From the NCBI GenBank assembly GCA_023254015.1, contig JALQYS010000038.1, positions 1-5,059 on the forward strand: a DNA stretch of 5,059 bases, given 5' to 3'. Below are positions 1 to 4,825 of this stretch, in pieces. The notes below the pieces were generated by a model. That model was not told the origin of the DNA and ran no database searches. It saw only the letters and a list, made by a program, of their open reading frames with translations. Position numbers and translations under genes: made by a program. How positions within the stretch are numbered: position 1 is the first letter of the stretch; each line of letters starts with the position of its first letter. The stretch comes from Paracoccaceae bacterium (lineage in GTDB: Bacteria > Pseudomonadota > Alphaproteobacteria > Rhodobacterales > Rhodobacteraceae).

Positions 1-1
1 G

Positions 2-895
2 ATCTATGGCTTCGACACGGCCGAGAGCTTCTCGGGCAAGGCGGGCAATGACTACATGGACGGTCGCGGCGGGGTGGACCGGCTCTCGGGCGGAGACGGC
101 AACGACCGCATCGCCTGGGATGCCACGGACGCTTTGGCCGATGGCGGGTTGTTCCTGCGCCCCGAGGCGGCCCTGATGCAGGCCCGGCGCATGGCGGATG
201 GGGCCGATATTCTGGACATTGGCGGCGAAAGCACCCGCCCCGGCGCAGCCGAGGTGACGGCAGCCGAAGAGACCGCGCGCACCGCGCCCGTGATTGCGGC
301 ACTGCGCGAGGGCGGGCTGGCCCTGCCGATCTCGATCGACACGCGCAAGGCAGCGGTGGCCGAAGCCGCCTTTGCCGCCGGAGCCGCGATCCTGAACGAC
401 GTCACCGCGCTGGAGTTTGATCCGGCGATGGCGTCGGTTGCCGTGGCGGCGAAGGTTCCCGTGATCCTGATGCATTCCATCGCGACGCCCGCCACCATGC
501 AGGACGACCCGCGCTATGACGACGTCCTGCTGGATGTCTATGATGCGCTGGCCAAGCGGCTGGCGGTGGCCGAGGCTGCCGGCATCCCGCGCGACCGGCT
601 GGCGGTGGACCCCGGCATCGGCTTTGGCAAGACGCTGGAGCATAATCTGGCGCTTCTGGCGCGCCTTAGCCTCTTTCACGCGCTGGGGGTTCCGGTGCTG
701 TTGGGGGCAAGCCGCAAGCGGTTCATCGGCACCATCGGCGCCGAGGCCGAGGCGGCACGGCGGATGCCCGGCTCGCTCGCGGTTGCCCTGGCGGGGGTGG
801 CGCAGGGGATGCAGATGATCAGGGTGCATGACGTGGCCGAGACCCGGCAGGCCCTGCGCCTGTGGCAGGCGGCAACCAGAGGAACATCGACATGA
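2..895 (+). CDS. folP: RTX-repeat::dihydropteroate synthase chimera (5' partial; FolP lacking its N-terminus)
   Basis: FolP condenses p-aminobenzoate with dihydropterin pyrophosphate to give dihydropteroate in cytosolic folate synthesis. The frame is open to the left edge, so no true start is visible; the ATG at 56 lies inside the RTX repeats and is not a credible start. Numbering from that ATG, residues 1-20 are RTX repeat sequence and FolP begins around residues 29-31 (DGGLFL). The FolP body is well conserved: DILDIGGESTRPGA (51-64), SIDTRK (93-98), NDVTAL (114-119), LMH..ATPATMQ (138-149), DPGIGFGKT (185-193), LLGASRKRFIG (215-225) and the C-terminal RVHDV (256-260). These cover the pterin and sulfa/pABA sites. 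The first beta strand and the N-V-T-P-D-S-F-S motif, which binds metal/pyrophosphate and forms flexible loop 1, are replaced by RTX-like sequence, so activity is doubtful. The stop overlaps the glmM start, the usual arrangement. The DHPS assignment of the body is secure; whether the fusion is real is not. Confidence 0.85.
   Translation: MYGFDTAESFSGKAGNDYMDGRGGVDRLSGGDGNDRIAWDATDALADGGLFLRPEAALMQARRMADGADILDIGGESTRPGAAEVTAAEETARTAPVIAALREGGLALPISIDTRKAAVAEAAFAAGAAILNDVTALEFDPAMASVAVAAKVPVILMHSIATPATMQDDPRYDDVLLDVYDALAKRLAVAEAAGIPRDRLAVDPGIGFGKTLEHNLALLARLSLFHALGVPVLLGASRKRFIGTIGAEAEAARRMPGSLAVALAGVAQGMQMIRVHDVAETRQALRLWQAATRGTST
32..112 (+). repeat. Three RTX-type calcium-binding nonapeptide repeats
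   Basis: Three consecutive 9-residue units are encoded: SGKAGNDYM (32-58), DGRGGVDRL (59-85) and SGGDGNDRI (86-112). They fit the GGxGxDxUx pattern of hemolysin-type calcium-binding repeats, which form a parallel beta roll in type I-secreted proteins. The sequence that follows, AWDATDALADGG, also resembles linkers found between RTX blocks. RTX repeats have no known place in a cytosolic folate enzyme, so this is the tail of another gene joined to folP, or an assembly chimera. The array continues to, or past, the left edge. Confidence 0.8.
137..148 (+). other. Inferred RTX/folP junction at a shared Asp-Gly-Gly coding stretch
   Basis: Codons 137-148 read Ala-Asp-Gly-Gly. To the left the frame reads as RTX (GGDGNDRIAWDATDA), and to the right as FolP (LFLRPEAALMQAR). 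Asp-Gly-Gly is expected on both sides: it begins the next RTX repeat, and it ends the FolP loop-1 motif SFSDGG. The exact breakpoint cannot be placed within this shared block, as expected for joining at microhomology. The placement is inferred from family motifs and not from an alignment. Confidence 0.6.
878..883 (+). promoter_or_regulatory. Ribosome-binding site of glmM
   Basis: AGAGGA lies eight bases before the ATG at 892. It decides for that start over the in-frame GTG at 862, which would add ten residues (MAGGNQRNID) before the conserved MTRKLFGTDG beginning of GlmM. Confidence 0.75.
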
Positions 896-2235
896 CGCGC
901 AAGCTTTTTGGCACCGATGGCGTCCGGGGCCGGGCCAATACCTATCCGATGACCGCCGAGATGGCGCTGAAACTGGGCCAGGCGGCGGGGCGGTTCTTTC
1001 GCCGCGAAAGTGGCACCGCGCATCGGGTGGTGATCGGCAAGGACACGCGGCTTTCGGGCTATATGCTGGAAAACGCGCTGACGGCGGGGCTGACCAGCAC
1101 GGGGATGAACGTGCTTCTGCTCGGCCCGGTGCCGACGCCTGCGGTGGGCTTTCTGACCCGTTCGATGCGGGCCGATCTGGGCGTGATGATCTCGGCCAGC
1201 CACAACCCGCACCACGACAACGGGATCAAGTTCTTTGGCCCGGACGGGTTCAAACTGTCGGACGCGGCCGAGATCGAGATCGAGGCCATGGTCGAGACCG
1301 ACATCCCCCCCGCCCCGGCGCAGGACATCGGCCGCGCCAAGCGGATTGACGATGCTTTGGGCCGCTATGGCGAATATGCCAAGACCACCTTCCCCGCCGG
1401 TCTGCGGCTGGACGGGCTGAAAGTGGTGATCGACTGTGCCAACGGTGCGGCCTACAAGGCCGCGCCCGAGGTTCTGTGGGAACTTGGGGCCGAGGTGATT
1501 CCGGTGGGCGTCAGCCCCAATGGCACCAACATCAACGAGAAATGCGGCTCCACCTATACGCAGACCGCCGCCGAGGCGGTGGTGGCCCATGGCGCGCATG
1601 TCGGCATCTCGCTGGATGGCGACGCGGATCGGGTGATGATCCTGGACGAAAACGGCCATGTCGCCGACGGCGATCAGATCATGGCGCTTCTGGCCGCCCG
1701 CTGGGCCGATGAAGGCCGCCTGAAGGGGCGGACGCTGGTGGCCACGGTCATGTCGAACCTCGGGCTGGAGCGGTTCCTGACCGGGCGCGGCCTGCGGCTG
1801 GAACGCACCAATGTCGGCGACCGCTATGTGGTCGAGGCGATGCGCCGCGGCGGCTGGAACCTTGGGGGCGAGCAATCCGGCCATATCGTGATGACCGATT
1901 ATGCCACCACCGGTGATGGCCTGTTTGCCGGCCTGCAATTCCTGGCCGAAATGGCGCGCACCGGGCAACCCGCCAGCAGCCTGATCCGCCAGTTCGAAAC
2001 CGTTCCGCAACTGTTGAAGAACGTGCGTTTCGAGGCAGGCAAGCAGCCGCTGGAGGCCGAGGCAGTGCAGGCCGCGATCAAGGCCAATACCGATCGGATA
2101 CAAGGCAAGGGCCGCATCCTGATCCGCAAGTCGGGGACGGAACCCCTGATCCGCGTCATGGCCGAATGCGAGGACGAGGCGATGCTACGCGCCGTGGTCG
2201 ACGAGATCGTGGGCGCGGTCGAGGCGGCGGTCTGA
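892..2235 (+). CDS. glmM: Phosphoglucosamine mutase GlmM
   Basis: This cytosolic enzyme interconverts glucosamine-6-phosphate and glucosamine-1-phosphate, on the route to UDP-GlcNAc for peptidoglycan and lipopolysaccharide. The product is 447 residues, normal for the family. It opens with KLFGTDGVRG (4-13). The phosphoserine loop is MISASHNPHHDNG (99-111), with Ser103 as the expected phosphorylated residue. The metal-binding loop is DGDADR (242-247), the sugar-specificity loop GEQSGH (326-331), and the phosphate-binding loop RKSGTEPLIR (412-421). All four domains of the alpha-D-phosphohexomutase fold are therefore represented and nothing is missing. The ATG overlaps the folP stop in ATGA (892-895), so translation is probably coupled to the upstream frame. 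If the upstream RTX::folP join is real, glmM may now be transcribed from a foreign promoter. Confidence 0.97.
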   Translation: MTRKLFGTDGVRGRANTYPMTAEMALKLGQAAGRFFRRESGTAHRVVIGKDTRLSGYMLENALTAGLTSTGMNVLLLGPVPTPAVGFLTRSMRADLGVMISASHNPHHDNGIKFFGPDGFKLSDAAEIEIEAMVETDIPPAPAQDIGRAKRIDDALGRYGEYAKTTFPAGLRLDGLKVVIDCANGAAYKAAPEVLWELGAEVIPVGVSPNGTNINEKCGSTYTQTAAEAVVAHGAHVGISLDGDADRVMILDENGHVADGDQIMALLAARWADEGRLKGRTLVATVMSNLGLERFLTGRGLRLERTNVGDRYVVEAMRRGGWNLGGEQSGHIVMTDYATTGDGLFAGLQFLAEMARTGQPASSLIRQFETVPQLLKNVRFEAGKQPLEAEAVQAAIKANTDRIQGKGRILIRKSGTEPLIRVMAECEDEAMLRAVVDEIVGAVEAAV

Positions 2236-2246
2236 CGCCCCGTCAG

Positions 2247-2276
2247 CCTTGCCAAGCGGGGGCCCGCCCGGCAAGG
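2247..2276 (+). promoter_or_regulatory. GC-rich hairpin between glmM and the aldehyde dehydrogenase gene, covering its ribosome-binding site
   Basis: CCTTGCC (2247-2253) pairs perfectly with GGCAAGG (2270-2276). The 16-nt loop is itself G/C-rich and self-complementary (GCGGG / CCCGC). The structure begins 11 nt after the glmM stop. The 3' arm contains AAGG (2273-2276), the only Shine-Dalgarno-like sequence well placed for the ATG at 2285. No T-tract follows, so it is not a classical terminator. It could reduce translation of the downstream gene or stabilise the glmM transcript end; both roles are inference. Confidence 0.4.
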
Positions 2277-2284
2277 TCGGCTGC

Positions 2285-3670
2285 ATGACCGATCCTGCCG
2301 CGCTCCTCCGCCCCGCCTTTGACCGTCTGAAGGCCGGAAACCTTCAACGCCGCACGGCCTTTGGCCTTGCCGAACGGCTGCGGGCGCTGGACCGTCTGGC
2401 GCGGGTGGTCAAGGATCACCGCGCCGAGATTGCCGCCGCCGTCGCCGCCGATCTGGGCAAGCCCGAGGTCGAGGCCGAACTGGTCGAGGTGCTGCCCGTC
2501 CTGTCCGAAATCGCCCATTGCCGCCGCAACTTGCGCCGCTGGATGCGGCCCCGCCGGGCCTGGCCGACGCTGATGATGCTGGGCACCTCGGCCACGCTGC
2601 ACCCCCAGCCCAAGGGCGTCGCGCTGGTGATCGCGCCTTGGAACTTTCCCTTCACGCTGGCGCTCGTGCCGGTGGTTTCGGCCATTGCGGCGGGCAATGC
2701 GGTGATGGTGAAACCGTCCGAGATGGCCCCCGCGACCTCGACCCTGCTGGCGCGCCTGTTGCCGCAGGCCCTGCCCGATCTGGTCGCCGTGGCAACCGGG
2801 GGGCCGGAGGTGTCGCAGGCTCTGCTGGCGATGCCCTTTGACCATGTGTTCTTCACCGGCTCGCCCGCCGTGGGGCGGATCGTGATGCAGGCGGCGGCGC
2901 AGAACCTTGTGCCGGTCACGCTGGAACTGGGCGGCAAAAGCCCGGTGGTGGTGGGCGAAGGGGCCGACATCGCCCGCGCCGCGCGCTGGATCGCCTGGGG
3001 CAAGGTTCTGAACGCGGGACAGATCTGCGTCGCCCCCGACCATCTGCACGTCGCCCGGCCGCTCATGCGCGACTTGACCGCCGCGATCCGCGCCGAATGG
3101 CAGGCCATGGCGGCAGATGGAACCACGGCCATCGTGAATGACCGCCACTATGCCCGTCTGATCGGCCTCCTGAACGACGCAACGGCCCAGGGCGCCCAGG
3201 TCGAGGCGCTGGGACAAGACCACCCCAAGGCGCGGCACATGGCCGGCCGGCTGGTGATCGGCACGACCGCCGGGATGGCGATTTCGCAGGAAGAGATCTT
3301 TGGCCCCCTTCTGCCGATCCTTCCCTATGACGATCTGTCGACCGCGATCGACGCCATCAACGCCGGGCCGAAACCATTGACGATCTATGCCTTTGGCGGG
3401 GACCAGATGGTGTCGCGGCTGCGCGACGAAACCTCCTCAGGGTCTTTCGGCGTGAACCTGACGATCATGCCCTTTCTGCACCAGAACCTGCCCTTTGGCG
3501 GGATCGGCAATTCGGGCATGGGGGCCGGCCATGGGCAAGCGGGGTTTGACACGTTCAGCCACCTCAAACCTGTGATGCGCAACCGGCTGACCCTGTTGCC
3601 CCTTCTGTTCCCGCCCTATACCGGCCGGGTCAGACGACTGAAGGACTGGGTGCTGCGCCTTCTGGCCTGA
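2285..3670 (+). CDS. Aldehyde dehydrogenase, coniferyl-aldehyde-dehydrogenase type (ALDH3-like)
   Basis: This enzyme oxidises an aldehyde to its carboxylic acid with NAD(P)+, presumably in the cytosol. The product is 461 residues from ATG 2285, within the ALDH3-like range. A TTG at 2249 would add 12 residues (MPSGGPPGKVGC) encoded by the hairpin, and I reject it. Key motifs are APWNFPF with Asn120, VKPSE with Lys143, FFTGSPAVG (189-197), LELGGKSP with the general base Glu214, NAGQICVAPD with catalytic Cys248, and EEIFGP (336-341). The C-terminus carries LPFGGIGNSGMG (402-413) and a PPYTG segment typical of short bacterial ALDH3-like enzymes. The signature NAGQICVAPD and the stretch NLVPVTLELGGKSPV are those of proteins annotated as coniferyl aldehyde dehydrogenase. 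The true substrate cannot be read from sequence, and no other aromatic-catabolism gene is in view. It follows glmM by 49 bp and ends in its own terminator. Confidence 0.93.
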   Translation: MTDPAALLRPAFDRLKAGNLQRRTAFGLAERLRALDRLARVVKDHRAEIAAAVAADLGKPEVEAELVEVLPVLSEIAHCRRNLRRWMRPRRAWPTLMMLGTSATLHPQPKGVALVIAPWNFPFTLALVPVVSAIAAGNAVMVKPSEMAPATSTLLARLLPQALPDLVAVATGGPEVSQALLAMPFDHVFFTGSPAVGRIVMQAAAQNLVPVTLELGGKSPVVVGEGADIARAARWIAWGKVLNAGQICVAPDHLHVARPLMRDLTAAIRAEWQAMAADGTTAIVNDRHYARLIGLLNDATAQGAQVEALGQDHPKARHMAGRLVIGTTAGMAISQEEIFGPLLPILPYDDLSTAIDAINAGPKPLTIYAFGGDQMVSRLRDETSSGSFGVNLTIMPFLHQNLPFGGIGNSGMGAGHGQAGFDTFSHLKPVMRNRLTLLPLLFPPYTGRVRRLKDWVLRLLA

Positions 3671-3676
3671 CAGGGG

Positions 3677-3695
3677 TCGGGCGGGCCCGATTTTT
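3677..3695 (+). terminator. Intrinsic terminator of the aldehyde dehydrogenase gene
   Basis: TCGGG (3677-3681), loop CGGG, CCCGA (3686-3690) is followed directly by TTTTT (3691-3695). The stem can also be read as six base pairs with a 2-nt loop. It starts seven nt after the stop codon, which is the classical layout of a Rho-independent terminator. The T-run doubles as the left arm of the palindrome at 3688-3708. Confidence 0.65.
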
Positions 3696-3708
3696 CGTCG
3701 AAAAATCG
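3688..3708. repeat. Perfect AT-rich palindrome in the convergent gap
   Basis: CGATTTTTC (3688-3696), spacer GTC, GAAAAATCG (3700-3708): 9-bp arms with no mismatch. It lies between the 3' ends of two converging genes. It is nearly the same sequence as the palindrome at 4731-4747 in the divergent regulator/ilvC promoter region, so it may be a protein-binding site or a dispersed element as well as part of the terminator. Confidence 0.6.
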
Positions 3709-3715
3709 CACTCTG

Positions 3716-3749
3716 GCGCGTCGTGCCCGGCTTCCCCTCGTCGACGCGC
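3716..3749. repeat. GC-rich inverted repeat downstream of the Lrp-like genes
   Basis: GCGCGTCG (3716-3723) and CGACGCGC (3742-3749) form a perfect 8-bp stem around an 18-nt loop. Read on the minus strand it lies just past the end of the 3770-4243 gene and is followed about ten bases later by a run of five T. It could end that transcript, but the gap to the T-run is longer than in classical terminators. Confidence 0.35.
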
Positions 3750-3769
3750 GATCCGGTGCGCCGGCAGGA

Positions 3770-4243
3770 CTATCCGGTTTGTCGGCCGCCAAACGGCCCC
3801 ATCCGCCGTTCCTCGGTCAACAGCACATTGGCCTCAACCTGGCCAAGCCCCGGCAAGGTCATGATCCGCCGCCGCAAGACCCGTTCGAAATCCGTGATGT
3901 CGCGTGCCACCACGCGCAGGCGGTAATCGAACATCCCCAGCACATGCTGCACCAGTTGCACCTCGGGAATGGCCTGCACCGCGCGCTCGAAATCCTCAAG
4001 GCTGACCCGCCCGCGGGTGGCCAGTTTCACCCCCAGAAACACCGTCACGCCAAAGCCCAGCGCGGCATGGTCAACCTCGACCCGCAGGCCCGTCAGAATC
4101 CCCGCTTCTTCCAGACGGCGCACCCGGCGCCAGGCGGCGGGTTGGCTGATCCCCAGCCGGCGCCCCAGCTCTCCGGCGGACAGATCGCCCTCCAGCGACA
4201 ATTCCCGCAACACCGCCCGGTCGATGTCATCCAGATCGATCAC
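3770..4243 (-). CDS. Lrp/AsnC-family transcriptional regulator, downstream gene of a tandem pair
   Basis: The product is 157 residues, the normal size for the family. An N-terminal winged helix-turn-helix (about 4-52) includes LSAGELGRRLGISQPAAWRR and the wing lead-in RLEEAGILTG. A C-terminal RAM/ligand-binding domain (about 64-143) contains ALGFGVTVFLGV, PEV (93-95), the canonical GMFDYRL (103-109) and a late LPGLGQVEANVLL. Such proteins form dimers and larger rings that bind amino acids. The start is GTG at 4243, overlapping the stop of the upstream regulator gene in GTGA (4240-4243). I see no good separate ribosome site, so translational coupling is likely. The short tail (GPFGGRQTG) is not conserved in the family as far as I know. 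The effector and targets cannot be read directly; position near ilvC suggests branched-chain amino acid control. Confidence 0.92.
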   Translation of the reverse strand: MIDLDDIDRAVLRELSLEGDLSAGELGRRLGISQPAAWRRVRRLEEAGILTGLRVEVDHAALGFGVTVFLGVKLATRGRVSLEDFERAVQAIPEVQLVQHVLGMFDYRLRVVARDITDFERVLRRRIMTLPGLGQVEANVLLTEERRMGPFGGRQTG

Positions 4244-4698
4244 AGCGGCACCCCGGCGGAATCCTTGATCGTGGCAATCAGCATCAGCGCATCCACCTCG
4301 GCGATGTGCGGCAACGACAGGATACGGGCGCGATAGACCTCCTGATAATGCGCCATGTCGCGGGCAATCACGTTCAGTCGCACATCCACCCGGCCCAGAA
4401 AGGTTTCGATCGCCACCACCTCGGGCACCTCGCGGGCGGCGGCGATGAATTCGTCAAAGGCGCGGGGGTTGGTCTTGTCCAAGGTAAAGCGCAGACTGAC
4501 CTCGACGCCAAATCCCAGCGCCCGCCAGTCGATGGCCGCCCGAACCGCGCGGATGACGCCCGCCTCGCGCAGCCGCTCCAGCCGCCGGCCCAGCGTGGCT
4601 GCGGTGACGCCGACCCGTTCAGCCACTTCGCTGCGCGCAGCCGTCGGTTCGGCCAGAACCTGCCGCAGGATGCGGCGGTCCGTATCATCCACCTGCAT
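4240..4698 (-). CDS. Lrp/AsnC-family transcriptional regulator, first gene of a tandem pair, divergent from ilvC
   Basis: The product is 152 residues with an AsnC-type winged helix-turn-helix (about 3-51; DDTDRRILR at the start, VGVTAATLGRRLERLREAGVI over the recognition region) and a RAM domain (about 63-143; ALGFGVEVSLRF, PEV, LGRVDVRLNVIARD, RILSLPHIAEVD). It shares D-D-x-D-R, ALGFGV, PEV and D-x-R-L-x-V-x-A-R-D with the next gene, so the two look like diverged tandem paralogues. Where the partner has the common G-x-x-D-Y, this one reads GRVDV, so the ligand or partner interface may differ. The ATG is supported by AGGTGA (4706-4711 on the minus strand), seven bases upstream. Its promoter region is shared with ilvC, the usual layout for a local regulator that also controls itself. 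It is not a NirD/NirL-type siroheme decarboxylase: the His-Cys-Tyr region of those proteins is absent. Confidence 0.92.
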   Translation of the reverse strand: MQVDDTDRRILRQVLAEPTAARSEVAERVGVTAATLGRRLERLREAGVIRAVRAAIDWRALGFGVEVSLRFTLDKTNPRAFDEFIAAAREVPEVVAIETFLGRVDVRLNVIARDMAHYQEVYRARILSLPHIAEVDALMLIATIKDSAGVPL

Positions 4699-4730
4699 GA
4701 ATTTTTCACCTGATCGGTTTTTCGAGAATG

Positions 4731-4747
4731 ATTTTTCGCAGAAAAAT
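4731..4747. repeat. AT-rich palindrome in the regulator/ilvC divergent region
   Basis: ATTTTTC (4731-4737), spacer GCA, GAAAAAT (4741-4747). It matches the 3688-3708 palindrome in arms and spacer length; that copy has one or two more paired bases on each side. Additional TTTTTC tracts lie at 4702-4707 and 4718-4723. Lrp-family proteins often recognise AT-rich, multiply repeated sites, so this is a candidate operator. Confidence 0.5.
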
Positions 4748-4760
4748 TGCAGATCGTCAA
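4731..4760 (-). promoter_or_regulatory. Candidate promoter of the Lrp-like gene pair
   Basis: On the minus strand TTGACG (4760-4755) is a near-perfect -35 element. It is followed after 18 bases by AAAAAT (4736-4731), a weak -10 matching four of six consensus positions. Transcription would start near 4724, giving a leader of about 25 nt that includes the AGGTGA ribosome site. The -35 lies inside the inverted repeat at 4749-4776, and the -10 lies in the palindrome at 4731-4747, so bound regulator would block it. Prediction by eye only. Confidence 0.4.
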
Positions 4761-4776
4761 ACTTTGCACGATCTGC
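4749..4776. promoter_or_regulatory. Long inverted repeat upstream of ilvC, candidate operator
   Basis: GCAGATCGT (4749-4757) and ACGATCTGC (4768-4776) are perfect 9-bp inverted arms around a 10-nt spacer that contains CAAAcTTTG. The arm centres are 19 bp apart, close to two helical turns, which suits a dimeric helix-turn-helix protein on one DNA face. The site overlaps the predicted -35 of the Lrp-like genes and lies 49 bp before the ilvC start. No T-run follows on the ilvC side, so a terminator or attenuator is less likely. The cognate protein is inferred, not shown. Confidence 0.55.
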
Positions 4777-4790
4777 CGCGCAAATACCCC

Positions 4791-4796
4791 TATCTT
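4791..4796 (+). promoter_or_regulatory. Possible -10 element of ilvC
   Basis: TATCTT would place a transcription start about 25 bases before the ilvC ATG. The best -35-like sequence, TTGCAC (4764-4769), is 21 bases upstream, longer than the usual 16-18, so the promoter may depend on an activator or be located elsewhere. Confidence 0.25.
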
Positions 4797-4825
4797 GCGA
4801 CCATCAACCAAACGGAGACACGCCC

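Noticed and set aside
56..58. ATG as the start of folP
   Set aside because: The frame stays open to the left edge, the ATG is inside an RTX repeat, and no ribosome site precedes it.
862..891. GTG start for glmM with ten extra residues
   Set aside because: GlmM proteins begin at the M-x-R-K-L/Y-F-G-T-D-G position, and the ATG at 892 has a well-placed AGAGGA.
676..2103. 475-residue minus-strand open frame across folP and glmM
   Set aside because: It lies opposite two well-conserved genes, is rich in His, Arg and Gly as GC-rich antisense frames are, and shows no family motif.
2249..2284. TTG start for the aldehyde dehydrogenase
   Set aside because: The added residues are encoded by the hairpin and look unlike a protein N-terminus; ATG 2285 has AAGG at a normal distance.
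2243..3238. 331-residue minus-strand open frame opposite the aldehyde dehydrogenase
   Set aside because: Low-complexity composition without recognisable domains; the plus strand carries all catalytic motifs of an aldehyde dehydrogenase.
3770..4698. The tandem pair as siroheme decarboxylase subunits (NirD/L or AhbA/B), which share the Lrp fold and come in pairs
   Set aside because: The characteristic His-Cys-Tyr and Trp-Pro-Tyr-Asn region is absent; the C-terminal halves read as ordinary RAM domains, and no heme genes are nearby.
4749..4776. ilvC leader attenuator or intrinsic terminator
   Set aside because: No T-run follows the stem on either strand at the right distance, and I found no short leader peptide rich in Ile, Leu or Val before ilvC.
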